A stretch of DNA of 64,000 nt, taken from the NCBI RefSeq assembly GCF_051401765.1, contig NW_027480422.1, positions 25,004,001 to 25,068,000 of the forward strand, in the 5' to 3' direction. Positions 1 through 13,386 of the stretch are shown here, one piece after another. A program made the translations under genes and the position numbers. The notes under the pieces were generated by a model that did no database searches, had not been told where the DNA came from, and was given only the letters and a program-made list of their open reading frames with translations. Every line of letters starts with the position of its first letter. Position 1 is the stretch's first letter. Origin of the DNA: Calliopsis andreniformis. Its lineage: Eukaryota; Arthropoda; Insecta; Hymenoptera; Andrenidae.

Positions 1-2985
1 AATACAATAAAAATACAACAGTTTTTCCATCGTATGAAAAGAATAATTGCAACCAGTGTGAAAGTAATGGTCATTTCTTCGTTCCGGGCAACCTAGGCTT
101 CACTCTAGGGCGTTGCTCCACCTCATCGAATATCTACGGCCTTAGAAGTCGACGCCAGAAGCATAAAATGCAATATAAATACAACAGTCTTTCCATCGTA
201 TAGCATGAATAATTGCAACCAGTGTGAAAGTAATGGTCATCTCTACGTTTCGGGCAACATAGGCACCACTCTAGGGCGTTGGTCCACCAAATCGAATAGC
301 TAGGGCCTCAGAAGTCAACGCCCGAGGCATAAAATACAGAACTAAAAGAACAGCTTTAACATTGTATAAAACGAATAATTGCAACCAGTGTGAAAGTTAT
401 GGTCATTTCTACGTTCCGTGCAACCTAGGCTTCACTCTAGGGCGTTGCTCCAGCATATCCTGTAGTTAGGACATCAGAAGTCAACGCCCGGAGCATAAAA
501 TACAATAAAAATACCACAGTTTTTCCATCGTATAACAGGAATAATTGCAACCAGATCGAAGGTGATGGTCATTTCTATGTTCCGGGCACCTAGGCTTCAC
601 TCTAGAGCGTTGCACCACCAGATCGAATAGCTAGGGCCTTTGAAGTCAACGCCAGAAGCATAAAATACAATATAAATACAACAGTTATTCCATCGTATAA
701 CAGGAATAATTACAACCAGTGTGAAAGTAATGGGCATTTCTACGTTCTGTGCAACCTAGGCTTCACTCTAGGGCGTTGCTCCACCAGGTCGAATAGTTAG
801 GCCCTTAGAAAACAACTCCAGACGCATAAAACACAAGAAAAATACAACAGTCCTTTCATTGTATAACAGGAACAATTGCAACATGCCTGAAGGTAATGGT
901 CATTTCTACGTTCCGGGAAATCTAGGCTTCTCTCTACGGCGTTGCTCCACCAGATCGAATAGATAGGGCCTAAGAAGACAACGCCACAAGCATAAAATAC
1001 AATAGAGATACAACAGTTTTTCCATCGATTAACAGGAATAACTGCAACCAGTGTGAAAGATATGGTCATTTCTACGATCAGGGCAACCTAGGCTTCACTC
1101 CAGGGCATTGATGCACCACATCGAATAGCTACGGCCTTAGAAGTGAACGCCAGAAGGTTAAAATACAAAATAAATACAACAGTTTTTCCATCGTATAACA
1201 GGAATAATTGCAACCAGTGTGAAAGACATGGTCATTTCTACGTTCCGGGCAACCTAGGCTTGACCCTAGGGCGTTGCTCCACCACATCGAATAGCTACGG
1301 CCTTAGGAGTCAACGCCAGAGGCATAGAATACAAAATAAATACAACAGTTTTTCCATCGTATAACAAGGATAATTGCAACCAGTGTGAAAGTGTCGTCAC
1401 TTCTACGTTCCGGGCAACCTAGGCTTCGCTCTAGAGCGTTGCTCCACCAGATCGAATAGTTAGGGCCTAAGAAGACAACGCCAGAAGCATAAAATACAAT
1501 ATAAATACAACAGCTTTTCCATCGTATATGATGTATATTTGCAAAGAGTGTGAAAGTAAAGGTCATTTCTACGTTCCGGGCAACCTAGGCTTAACTGTAG
1601 GGCGTTGCTCCACCAGATCGCATGGTTAGGTACTTAGAATTTAACGCCAGAAGCATGAAATACAATAAAAATGCAACTGTTTTTCCATCGTATAACAGGA
1701 AAGCTGCATCCAGTGTTAAAGTACTGGTCATTTCTATGTTCCGGGTAACCTAGGCTTCACTTTAGGGCGTTGCTCCACCAGGTCGAATAGCTAGGGACTT
1801 AGAATTCAACGCCAGAAGAATAAAATACAACATATGTACAACAGCTGTTCCACCGTATAAAATGTATAATTGCAAGCAGTGTGAAGGTAATGGTCATTTC
1901 TACGTTCTGGGCAACCTCGGCATCACTCTAGAGCGTTGCTCCACCAGATGGAATAGTTAGGGCCTTAGAAGTCAACGCCCGAAGCATAAAATACAAAATA
2001 AATAGAACATTTTTTCCATTGTTTAGAACGAATAATTGCAACCAGTGTGAAAGTTATTGTCATTTCTACGTTCCGGGCAACCTAGGCTTCACTCTAGGGC
2101 GTTGTTCCACCAGATCGAATAGTTAGGGCCTAAGAAGTCAACGCCAGAAGCAGAAAATACAATATAAATACAACAGCTTTTCCATCGTACATAATGTATA
2201 ATTGCAAACAGTGTGAAAGCAAATGTCATTTGTACGTTCCGGGCAACCTAGGCTTAGCTGTAGGGCGTTGCTCCACCAGATCGCAAAGTTAGGGACTTAG
2301 AATTTAACGCCTGAAGCATAAAATACAATAAAAATGCAACAGTTTTTCCATATTATAACAGGAATAACTGCAACCAGTGTGAAAGTACTGGTCATTTCCA
2401 CGTTCCGGGTAACCCAGGCTTCACCCTATGGCGTTGCTCCACCAGATCGAATAGCTAGGGACTTAGAATTCAACGCCAGAAGAATAAAATACAGTATAAA
2501 TACAACAGCTTTTCCATCGTATATAATGTATATTTGCAAACAGTGTGAAAGTAAAGGTCATTTCTATGTTCCGGGCAACCTAGGCTTCACTCTAGAGCGT
2601 TGCTCCACCAGATCGAATAGTTAGGGCCTTAGAAGTCAACGCCCGAAGCTTAAAATACAAAATAAATAGAACAGCTTTTCCATTGTATAAAACGAATAAT
2701 TGAAACCAGTGTGAAAGTTATGGTCATTTCTACGTTCCGGGCATCCTAGACTTAACTCTAGGGCGTTGCTCCACCAGATCGAATAGTTAGGTCCTAAGAA
2801 GTCAACGCTAGAGGCATAAAATACGATATATGTACAAGAGCTTTTCCATCGTATCAAACGAATAAGTGCAACCAGTGTGAAAGCAATGGCCATTTCTACG
2901 TTCCGGGCATCCTAGACTTAACTCTAGGGCGTTGCTCTACCAGATCGAATAGCTACGGCCTTAGAAGTCAACGCCCGAAACATAA
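1..2985. repeat. A higher-order repeat, copy A1 (18 monomers, 2,985 bp)
   Basis: The sequence from 1 recurs from 2986. The only difference I noticed before about 2714/5699 is C at 360 versus T at 3345. The block is recognisable by private variants: GAAAAGAATAATTG near 37, GAACTAAAAGAACAG near 339, a one-base-shorter GGGCACCTAGG near 585, CAACATGCCTGAAGG near 870, and TCCATCGATTAACAGG near 1021. From about 2715 to 2985 it carries a tail typical of block B (GGGCATCCTAGACTTAAC, CGATATATGTACAAGAG), also found just upstream of the A copies at 40,328 and 47,800. The unit probably starts before the window. Confidence 0.92.
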
Positions 2986-5699
2986 AATACAATAAAAATA
3001 CAACAGTTTTTCCATCGTATGAAAAGAATAATTGCAACCAGTGTGAAAGTAATGGTCATTTCTTCGTTCCGGGCAACCTAGGCTTCACTCTAGGGCGTTG
3101 CTCCACCTCATCGAATATCTACGGCCTTAGAAGTCGACGCCAGAAGCATAAAATGCAATATAAATACAACAGTCTTTCCATCGTATAGCATGAATAATTG
3201 CAACCAGTGTGAAAGTAATGGTCATCTCTACGTTTCGGGCAACATAGGCACCACTCTAGGGCGTTGGTCCACCAAATCGAATAGCTAGGGCCTCAGAAGT
3301 CAACGCCCGAGGCATAAAATACAGAACTAAAAGAACAGCTTTAATATTGTATAAAACGAATAATTGCAACCAGTGTGAAAGTTATGGTCATTTCTACGTT
3401 CCGTGCAACCTAGGCTTCACTCTAGGGCGTTGCTCCAGCATATCCTGTAGTTAGGACATCAGAAGTCAACGCCCGGAGCATAAAATACAATAAAAATACC
3501 ACAGTTTTTCCATCGTATAACAGGAATAATTGCAACCAGATCGAAGGTGATGGTCATTTCTATGTTCCGGGCACCTAGGCTTCACTCTAGAGCGTTGCAC
3601 CACCAGATCGAATAGCTAGGGCCTTTGAAGTCAACGCCAGAAGCATAAAATACAATATAAATACAACAGTTATTCCATCGTATAACAGGAATAATTACAA
3701 CCAGTGTGAAAGTAATGGGCATTTCTACGTTCTGTGCAACCTAGGCTTCACTCTAGGGCGTTGCTCCACCAGGTCGAATAGTTAGGCCCTTAGAAAACAA
3801 CTCCAGACGCATAAAACACAAGAAAAATACAACAGTCCTTTCATTGTATAACAGGAACAATTGCAACATGCCTGAAGGTAATGGTCATTTCTACGTTCCG
3901 GGAAATCTAGGCTTCTCTCTACGGCGTTGCTCCACCAGATCGAATAGATAGGGCCTAAGAAGACAACGCCACAAGCATAAAATACAATAGAGATACAACA
4001 GTTTTTCCATCGATTAACAGGAATAACTGCAACCAGTGTGAAAGATATGGTCATTTCTACGATCAGGGCAACCTAGGCTTCACTCCAGGGCATTGATGCA
4101 CCACATCGAATAGCTACGGCCTTAGAAGTGAACGCCAGAAGGTTAAAATACAAAATAAATACAACAGTTTTTCCATCGTATAACAGGAATAATTGCAACC
4201 AGTGTGAAAGACATGGTCATTTCTACGTTCCGGGCAACCTAGGCTTGACCCTAGGGCGTTGCTCCACCACATCGAATAGCTACGGCCTTAGGAGTCAACG
4301 CCAGAGGCATAGAATACAAAATAAATACAACAGTTTTTCCATCGTATAACAAGGATAATTGCAACCAGTGTGAAAGTGTCGTCACTTCTACGTTCCGGGC
4401 AACCTAGGCTTCGCTCTAGAGCGTTGCTCCACCAGATCGAATAGTTAGGGCCTAAGAAGACAACGCCAGAAGCATAAAATACAATATAAATACAACAGCT
4501 TTTCCATCGTATATGATGTATATTTGCAAAGAGTGTGAAAGTAAAGGTCATTTCTACGTTCCGGGCAACCTAGGCTTAACTGTAGGGCGTTGCTCCACCA
4601 GATCGCATGGTTAGGTACTTAGAATTTAACGCCAGAAGCATGAAATACAATAAAAATGCAACTGTTTTTCCATCGTATAACAGGAAAGCTGCATCCAGTG
4701 TTAAAGTACTGGTCATTTCTATGTTCCGGGTAACCTAGGCTTCACTTTAGGGCGTTGCTCCACCAGGTCGAATAGCTAGGGACTTAGAATTCAACGCCAG
4801 AAGAATAAAATACAACATATGTACAACAGCTGTTCCACCGTATAAAATGTATAATTGCAAGCAGTGTGAAGGTAATGGTCATTTCTACGTTCTGGGCAAC
4901 CTCGGCATCACTCTAGAGCGTTGCTCCACCAGATGGAATAGTTAGGGCCTTAGAAGTCAACGCCCGAAGCATAAAATACAAAATAAATAGAACATTTTTT
5001 CCATTGTTTAGAACGAATAATTGCAACCAGTGTGAAAGTTATTGTCATTTCTACGTTCCGGGCAACCTAGGCTTCACTCTAGGGCGTTGTTCCACCAGAT
5101 CGAATAGTTAGGGCCTAAGAAGTCAACGCCAGAAGCAGAAAATACAATATAAATACAACAGCTTTTCCATCGTACATAATGTATAATTGCAAACAGTGTG
5201 AAAGCAAATGTCATTTGTACGTTCCGGGCAACCTAGGCTTAGCTGTAGGGCGTTGCTCCACCAGATCGCAAAGTTAGGGACTTAGAATTTAACGCCTGAA
5301 GCATAAAATACAATAAAAATGCAACAGTTTTTCCATATTATAACAGGAATAACTGCAACCAGTGTGAAAGTACTGGTCATTTCCACGTTCCGGGTAACCC
5401 AGGCTTCACCCTATGGCGTTGCTCCACCAGATCGAATAGCTAGGGACTTAGAATTCAACGCCAGAAGAATAAAATACAGTATAAATACAACAGCTTTTCC
5501 ATCGTATATAATGTATATTTGCAAACAGTGTGAAAGTAAAGGTCATTTCTATGTTCCGGGCAACCTAGGCTTCACTCTAGAGCGTTGCTCCACCAGATCG
5601 AATAGTTAGGGCCTTAGAAGTCAACGCCCGAAGCTTAAAATACAAAATAAATAGAACAGCTTTTCCATTGTATAAAACGAATAATTGAAACCAGTGTGA
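2986..5699. repeat. A higher-order repeat, copy A2
   Basis: Tandem copy of 1-2714 at an offset of exactly 2,985 bp. It leaves the A1 pattern in the monomer beginning near 5,640: A1 reads GAAAGTTATGGTC where this copy reads GAAAGTAAAGGTC (about 5,700). The shared B-like tail is therefore absent and the array continues into the d block. Near-identity with A1 implies a very recent duplication or conversion. Confidence 0.92.
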
Positions 5700-8600
5700 A
5701 AGTAAAGGTCATTTCTACGTTCCGGGCAAGCTAGGCTCAACTGTAGGGCGTTGCTCCACTAGATCGAATTGTTAGGGCCTTAGAAGTCAACGCTCGAAGC
5801 ATAAAATACAAAATAAATAGAACAGCTTTTCCATTGTATAAAACGAATAATTGAAACCAGTGTGAAAGTTATGGTCATTTCTGCGTTCCGGGCAACCTTG
5901 GCTTAACTCCAGGGCGTTGCTCCACCAGATCGAATAGTTAGGGACTTTGAATACAACGCCAGAAGCATAAAATACAAAAAAAATGCAGCAGTTTTTCCAT
6001 TGTATAACAGGAATAACTGCAACCAGTGTGAATCTACTGGTCATTTCTACGTTCCGGGTAACTCAGGCTTCACTCTAGGAAACTGCTCCACCAGATCGAA
6101 TAGCTAGCGACTTAGAATTCTACGCCAGAAGAATAAAATACAACCTAAGTACAACAGTTTTACCATCGTATAAAATGAATAATCGCAAACAGTGTGAAGG
6201 TAATGGCCATTTCATCGTTCCGGGCAACCGAGGCTTCACACTAGGGCGTTGCTCAACCACATCGAACAGCTACGGCGTAAGAAGTCAACGCCAGAAGCAT
6301 AAAATACGATATATGTACAACAGTTTTTCCATCGTATAAAATGAATAATTGCAACCAGTGTGAAAGTAATGGTCATTTCTACGTTCCGAGCAACCTAGGT
6401 TTCGCACTATGGCGTTGCTCCACCACATCGAATAGTTAGGGCCTCAGAAGTCAATGCCAGAAGCATAAAACACAATATAAATACAACCGTTTTTTCCATG
6501 TATAAAATGAATAATTGCAAACAGTGAGGAAGTAATGGTCATTTCTACGTTCCGGGCAACCTAGGCTTCACTCTAGGGCGTTGCTCCACCAGTTCGAATA
6601 GGTAGGGCCTAAGAAGTCAGCGCCAGAAGCATAAAATACAATAGAAATACAACAGTTTTTCCATCGTATAACAGGAATAATTGCAACCAGTGTGAAAGAT
6701 ATGGTCATTTCTACGATACGGGCAACCTAGGCTTCACTCTAGGGTGTCGTTCCACTTGATCGAATAGTTAGGGCCTAAGAAGTCTACGCCAGAAGCATAA
6801 AATACAATACAAATACAACAGCTTTTCCATCGTATAACAGGAATAATTATAACCAGTGTGAAAGGTATGGTCATTTCTACGTTCCGGGCAACCTAGGCTT
6901 CACTCTAGGGCGTTGCTACACCACATCGGATAGCTGCGGCCTTAGAAGTCAACGCCAGAAGCATAAAATACAATATAAATACAACAGTTTTTCAATCGTA
7001 TAACAGGAATAATTGCAAACAGTGTGAAAGATATGGTCATTATTACGTTGCGGGCATCCTAGGCTTCACTCTAGGGCATTGCTCCACCACATCGAATAGC
7101 TACGGCCTTAGAAGTCAACGCCATAACTATAAAAAGCAATATAAATACAACAGTTTTTCCATTGTATAACAGGAATAATTGCAACCAGTGTGAAAGTGAT
7201 GGTCATTTGTACGTTCCGGGCAACCTAGGCTTCAGTCTAGGGCGTGGTTCCCCCAGATCGAATAGTTAGGGCCTAAGAAGCCTACGCCAGAAGCATAAAA
7301 TACAATATAAGTACCACAGTTTTTCCATCGTATAACAGGAATAATTGCAACCAGAGTGAAGGTGATGGTCATTTCTAAGTTCCGGGCAACCTAGGCTTCA
7401 CTCTAGAGCGTTGCTCCACCAGATCGAATAGCTAGGACCTTAGAAGTCAACGCCAGAAGCACAAAATAAAATAAAAATACAACAGTTATTACATCGTATA
7501 AAAGGAATAATTACAACCAGTGTGAAAGTAATGGGCATTTCTACGTTCCGTGCAGCCTAGGCTTCACTCCAGGGCGTTGGTCCACCAGGTCGAATAGTTA
7601 GGGCCTTAGAAAACAACTCCAGACGCATAAAATACAATATAAATACAACAGTTTTTCCCTTGTATAACAGGAATAATTGCAACCAGTGTGAATGGTATGG
7701 TCACTTCTACGTTCCGGGCAACCTAGGCTTCACTCTAGGGCGTTGCTCCACCACATCGGATAGCTGCGGCCTTAGAAGTCAACGCCAGAAGCATAAAATA
7801 CAATATAAATACAACAGTTTTTCAATCGTATAACAGGAATAATTGCAAACAGTGTGAAAGATATGGTCATTTCTACGTTCCGGGCAACCTAGGCTTCACC
7901 CTAGGGCGTTTCTCCACCAGATCCAATAGTTAGGGCCTAAGAAGTCAATGCCAGAAGCATAAAATACGATATACGTACAACAGTTTTTCCATCGTATAAA
8001 ATGAGTAATTGCAACCAGTGTGAAAGTAACGGCCATTTCTACATTCCGGGCATCCTAGACTTAACACTGAGGCAGTGCTCCACCAGATCGAATACATAGG
8101 GCCTTAGAAGTCAACGCCAGAAGCATAAAGTACATTAAAAATCCAACAGTTTGTCCATCGTATAACAGGAATAATTGCCACCAGTGTGAAAGTGATGGTC
8201 ATTTCTGCATTCCGGGCAACCTAGGCTTCACTCTAGGGTGTTTCTCCACCACATCGAATAGTTAGGGCCTATGAAGCCTACGCCAGAAGCATAAAATACA
8301 ATATAAATGCCACAGTTTTTCCATCGTATAACAGGAATAATTGCAACCAGAGTGAAGGTGATGGTCATTCCTAAGTTCCGGGCAACCTGGGCTTCACTCT
8401 AGGGCGTTGCTCCACCACATCGAATAGCTACGGCCTTAGGAGTCAACGCCAGAGGCATAAAATACAATAAAAATGCAACAGTTTTTCCATAGTGTAACAG
8501 GAATAATTGCAACCAGTGTGAAAGTACAGGTCATTTCTACGTTCCGGGCAGCCTAGGCTTCCCTCTAGGGCCTTGCTCCACCAGATCGAATAGCTAGGGA

Positions 8601-8774
8601 CCGAGAATTAAACGCCAGAAGAATAAGATACAACATATGTACAACAGTTTTTACACCGTATAAAATGTATAATTGCAAGCAGTGTGAAGTTAATGGTCAT
8701 TTCTACGGTCCGGGCTACCTAGACCTAACTGTACGGTGTTGCTCCACCAGATCGCATAGTTAGGGACACAGAAT
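5700..8774. repeat. d unit, copy d1 (18-monomer spacing)
   Basis: Starts with a monomer marked by GGGCAAGCTAGGCTCAAC (near 5,724), also seen near 15,181 and 42,071. From 5,787 to about 6,830 the order of variants repeats at +2,988 bp (18 monomers): ACCTAAGTACAACAG near 6,147 and 9,135, GTTCCGAGCAACCTAGGTTT near 6,383 and 9,371, GGTGTCGTTCC near 6,743 and 9,731. From about 6,990 the offset becomes 3,320 bp (20 monomers), for example CGTGGTTCCCCCAG near 7,242 and 10,562. The two copies are clearly diverged, so this duplication is older than A1/A2. Confidence 0.8.
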
Positions 8775-11700
8775 TCAACGCCAGAAGCATAAAATACAAT
8801 ATAAATACAACAGCTTTTCCATCGTATAAAACGAATAATTGAAACCAGTGTGAAAGTTATGGTCATTTCTACGTTCCGGGCAACCTTGGCTTAACTCCAG
8901 GGCGTTGCTCCACCAGATCGAATAGTGAGGGACTTTGAATACAACGCCAGAAGCATAAAATACAAAAAAAATGCAACAGTTTTTCCATTGTATAACAGGA
9001 ATAACTGCAACCAGTGTGAATGTACTGGTCATTTCTACGTTCCGGGTAACTTAGGCTTCACTCTAGGAGGCTGCTCCACCAGATCGAATAGCTAGGGACT
9101 TTCAATTCTACGCCAGAAGAATAAAATACAACCTAAGTACAACAGTTTTAGCATCGTATAAAATGAATAATCGCAAACAGTGTGAAGGTAATGGCCATTT
9201 CATCGTTCCGGGCAACCCAGGCTTCACACTAGGGCGTTGCTCAACCACATCGAACAGCTACGGCGTAAGAAGTCAACGCCAGAAGCATAAAATACGATAT
9301 ATGTACAACAGTTTTTCCATCGTATAAAATGAATAATTGCAACCAGTGTGAAAGTAATGGTCATTTCTACGTTCCGAGCAACCTAGGTTTCGCACTATGG
9401 CGTTGCTCCACCACATCGAATAGTTAGGGCCTCAGAAGTCAATGCCAGAAGCATAAAACACAATATAAATACAACCGTTTTTTCCATGTATAAAATGAAT
9501 AATTGCAAACAGTGAGGAAGTAATGGTCATTTCTACGTCCCGGGCAACCTACGCTTCACTGTAGGGCGTTGCTCCACCAGTTCGAATAGTTAGGGCCTAA
9601 GAAGTCAGCGCCAGAAGCATAAAATACAATAGAAATACAACAGTTTTTCCATCGTATAACAGGAATAATTGCAACCAGTGTGAAAGATATGGTCATTTCT
9701 ACGATACGGGCAACCTAGGCTTCACTCTAGGGTGTCGTTCCTCTTGATCGAATAGTTAGGGCCTAAGAAGTCTACGCCAGAAGCATAAAATACAATACAA
9801 ATACAACAGCTTTTCCATCGTATAACAGGAATAATTGCAACCAGTGTGAAAGGTATGGTCATTTCTACGTTCCGGGCAACCTAGGCTTCACTCTAGGGCA
9901 TTGCTCCACCACATCGAATAGTTAGGGCCTTAGAAGTCAATGCCAGAAACATAAAATGCCTAATAAATACAACAGTTTTTCCACTGTATAATATGAATAA
10001 TTGCAAACAGTGTGGAAGTAATGGTCATTTCTACGTTCCCGGCAACCTAGGATTCACCCTAGGGCGTTGCTCCACCAGATCGAATAGTTAAGGCCTAAGA
10101 AGTCAACGCCAGAAGCATAAAATACAATAGAAATACAACAGCTTTTCCATCGTATAACAGGAATAATTATAACCAGTGTGAAAGGTATGGTCATTTCTAC
10201 GTTCCGGGCAACCTAGGCTTCACTCTAGGGCGTTGCTACACCACATCGGATAGCTGCGGCCTTAGAAGTCAACGCCAGAAGCATACAATACAATATAAAT
10301 ACAACAGTTTTTCAATCGTATAACAGGAGTAATTGCAAACAGTGTGAAAGGTATGGTCATTTTTACGTTGCGGGCATCCTAGGCTTCACTCTAGGGCATT
10401 GCTCCACCACATCGAATAGCTACGGCCTTAGAAGTCAACGCCATAACTATAAAAACAATATAAATACAACAGTTTTTCCATTGTATAACAGGAATAATTG
10501 CAACCAGAGTGAAGGTGATGGTCATTTCTAAGTTCCGGGCAACCTAGGCTTCAGTCTAGGGCGTGGTTCCCCCAGATCGAATAGTTAGGGCCTACGAAGC
10601 CTACCCCAGAAGCATAAAATACAATATAAATACCACAGTTTTTCCATCGTATAACAGGAATAATTGCAACCAGAGTGAAGGAGATGGTCATTTATAAGTT
10701 CCGGGCAACCTAGGCTTCACCCTAGAGCGTTGCTCCACCAGATCGAATAGCTAGGACCTTAGAAGTCAACGCCAGAAGCATAAAATAAAATAAAAATACA
10801 ACAGTTATTACATCGTATAAAAGGAATCATTACAACCAGTGTGAAAGTAAGGGGTATTTCCACGTTCCGTGCAACCTAGGCTTCACTCCAGGGCGTTGGT
10901 CCACCATGTCGGATAGTTAGGGCCTTAGAAAACAACTCCAGACGCATAAAATACAATATAAATACAACAGTTTTTCCCTTGTATAACAGGAATAATTGCA
11001 ACCAGTGTGAAAGGTATGGTCACTTCTACGTTCCGGGCAACCTGGGCTTCACCCTGGGGCGTTGCTCCTCCACATCGGATAGCTGCGGCCTTAGAAGTTA
11101 ACGCCAGAAGCATAAAATACAATATAAATACAACAGTTTTTCAATCGTATAACAGGAATAATTGCAAACAGTGTGAAAGATATGGTCATTTCTACGTTGC
11201 GGGCATCCTAGGCTTCACTATACGGCATTGCTCCACCACATCGAATAGCTACGGCCTTAGAAGTCAACGCCATAACTATAAAAAACAATATAAATACCAC
11301 AGTTTTTCCATTGTATAAAACGAATAATTGCAAACAGTGTGCAGGTAATGGTTATTTCTACTTTCCGAGCAACCTAGGCTTCACTCTAGGGCGTTTCTCC
11401 ACCACATCGAATAGTTAGGGCCTATGAAGCCTACGCCAGAAGCATAAAATACAATATAAATGCCACAGTTTTTCCATCGTATAACAGGAATAATTGCAAC
11501 CAGAGTGAAGGTGATGGTCATTTCTAAGTTCCGGGCAACCTGGGCTTCACTCTAGGGCGTTGCTCCACCACATCGAATAGCTACGGCCTTAGGAGTCAAC
11601 GCCAGAGGCATAAAATACAAAATAAATACAACAGTCTTTCCATCGTATAACAAGAATAATTGCAACCATTGTGAAAGTAATGGTCATTTCTACATGCCGG

Positions 11701-11805
11701 GCAACCTAGGCTTCACTCTAGGGCGTTGCTCCACCAGATCGTATAGTTAGGGCGTAAGAAGTCAACGCCAGAAGCATAAAATACAATATAAATACAACAG
11801 TTTTT
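7730..11805. repeat. 4.1-kb segment duplicated at +8,129 bp, first copy
   Basis: Colinear and nearly identical with 15,859-19,934 at a constant offset of 8,129 bp (49 monomers). Landmarks: TAGGGCGTTTCTCC at 7,902/16,031, AACACTGAGGCAGTG near 8,063/16,192, and the pair CCTGGGCTTC...CCTGGGG near 11,041/19,170. Differences noticed are single bases, such as GGGACCGAG versus GGGACCTAG near 8,598/16,727 and CTGGGGCG versus CTGGGGTG near 11,055/19,184. Confidence 0.9.
8775..11805. repeat. d unit, copy d2
   Basis: Second copy of the d unit, offset 2,988-3,320 bp from d1. Two extra monomers are present around 9,870-10,160, marked by CATAAAATGCCTAATAAAT near 9,951 and TTCCCGGCAACCTAGGATTC near 10,037. 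It ends where a monomer near 11,806 switches into A3. It belongs to the stretch duplicated as a block at +8,129 bp. Confidence 0.8.
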
Positions 11806-13357
11806 CCATCGTATAACAGGAATAATTGCAACCAGAGTGAAGGTGATGGTCATTTCTATGTTCCGGGCACCTAGGCTTCACTCTAGAGCGTTGCACCACC
11901 AGATCGAATAGCTAGGGCCTTTGAAGTCAACGCCAGAAGCATAAAATACAATATAAATACAACAGTTATTCCATCGTATAACAGGAATAATTACAACCAG
12001 TGTGAAAGTAATGGGCATTTCTACGTTCTGTGCAACCTAGGCTTCACTCTAGGGCGTTGCTCCACCAGGTCGAATAGTTAGGCCCTTAGAAAACAACTCC
12101 AGACGCATAAAACACAAGAAAAATACAACAGTCCTTTCATTGTATAACAGGAACAATTGCAACATGCCTGAAGGTAATGGTCATTTCTACGTTCCGGGAA
12201 ATCTAGGCTTCTCTCTACGGCGTTGCTCCACCAGATCGAATAGATAGGGCCTAAGAAGACAACGCCACAAGCATAAAATACAATAGAGATACAACAGTTT
12301 TTCCATCGATTAACAGGAATAACTGCAACCAGTGTGAAAGATATGGTCATTTCTACGATCAGGGCAACCTAGGCTTCACTCCAGGGCATTGATGCACCAC
12401 ATCGAATAGCTACGGCCTTAGAAGTGAACGCCAGAAGGTTAAAATACGAAATAAATACAACAGTTTTTCCATCGTATAACAGGAATAATTGCAACCAGTG
12501 TGAAAGACATGGTCATTTCTACGTTCCGGGCAACCTAGGCTTGACCCTAGGGCGTTGCTCCACCACATCGAATAGCTACGGCCTTAGGAGTCAACGCCAG
12601 AGGCATAGAATACAAAATAAATACAACAGTTTTTCCATCGTATAACAAGGATAATTGCAACCAGTGTGAAAGTGTCGTCACTTCTACGTTCCGGGCAACC
12701 TAGGCTTCGCTCTAGAGCGTTGCTCCACCAGATCGAATAGTTAGGGCCTAAGAAGACAACGCCAGAAGCATAAAATACAATATAAATACAACAGCTTTTC
12801 CATCGTATATGATGTATATTTGCAAAGAGTGTGAAAGTAAAGGTCATTTCTACGTTCCGGGCAACCTAGGCTTAACTGTAGGGCGTTGCTCCACCAGATC
12901 GCATGGTTAGGTACTTAGAATTTAACGCCAGAAGCATGAAATACAATCAAAATGCAACTGTTTTTCCATCGTATAACAGGAAAGCTGCATCCAGTGTTAA
13001 AGTACTGGTCATTTCTATGTTCCGGGTAACCTAGGCTTCACTTTAGGGCGTTGCTCCACCAGGTCGAATAGCTAGGGACTTAGAATTCAACGCCAGAAGA
13101 ATAAAATACAACATATGTACAACAGCTGTTCCACCGTATAAAATGTATAATTGCAAGCAGTGTGAAGGTAATGGTCATTTCTACGTTCTGGGCAACCTCG
13201 GCATCACTCTAGAGCGTTGCTCCACCAGATGGAATAGTTAGGGCCTTAGAAGTCAACGCCCGAAGCATAAAATACAAAATAAATAGAACATTTTTTCCAT
13301 TGTTTAGAACGAATAATTGCAACCAGTGTGAAAGTTATTGTCATTTCTACGTTCCGG

Positions 13358-13386
13358 GCAACCTAGGCTTCACTCTAGGGCGTTGT
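13358..13386. other. Imperfect hairpin (monomer positions 5-33)
   Basis: GCAACCTAG is followed by an 8-base spacer and then CTAG-GGC-GTTG(C). GCAAC can pair with GTTGC and CTAG with CTAG, leaving a 3-base bulge (GGC) on one side. In this particular monomer the closing base is GTTGT, so only four of the five outer pairs form; most monomers have GTTGC. Monomers reading CACCCTAGGG instead of CACTCTAGGG, for example near 7,900 and 16,028, strengthen the inner stem to CCTAGG/CCTAGG. The symmetry is visible; formation in vivo is inference. Confidence 0.6.

Larger units (their letters stand above)
3540..11835. repeat. Large tandem duplication, copy L1 (~50 monomers)
   Basis: This segment (most of A2 plus the two d units) recurs immediately downstream at 11,836-19,935. 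Offsets between the copies step through 8,296, 9,457, 8,959 and 8,129 bp, all near multiples of 166. The two copies therefore differ only by gain or loss of whole monomers. The junction lies between about 11,800 and 11,846, inside a conserved CCATCGTATAACAGGAATAATTG stretch, so its exact base cannot be fixed. Confidence 0.85.

Noticed and set aside
61..100. CENP-B box-like sequence (CTTCGTTCCGGGC in A-type monomers)
   Set aside because: It has TTCG and CGGG, but they are separated by only 2-3 bases instead of the 7 between the essential blocks of the CENP-B box, and most monomers have TACG, not TTCG.
11007..11318. 103-codon plus-strand frame with a CxxC...H pattern, like half a zinc knuckle
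   Set aside because: The CKQCERYGH stretch is just the translation of AATTGCAAACAGTGTGAAAGATATGGTCAT in one frame. The final Cys of a CCHC knuckle is missing and the frame dies or shifts in other monomers.
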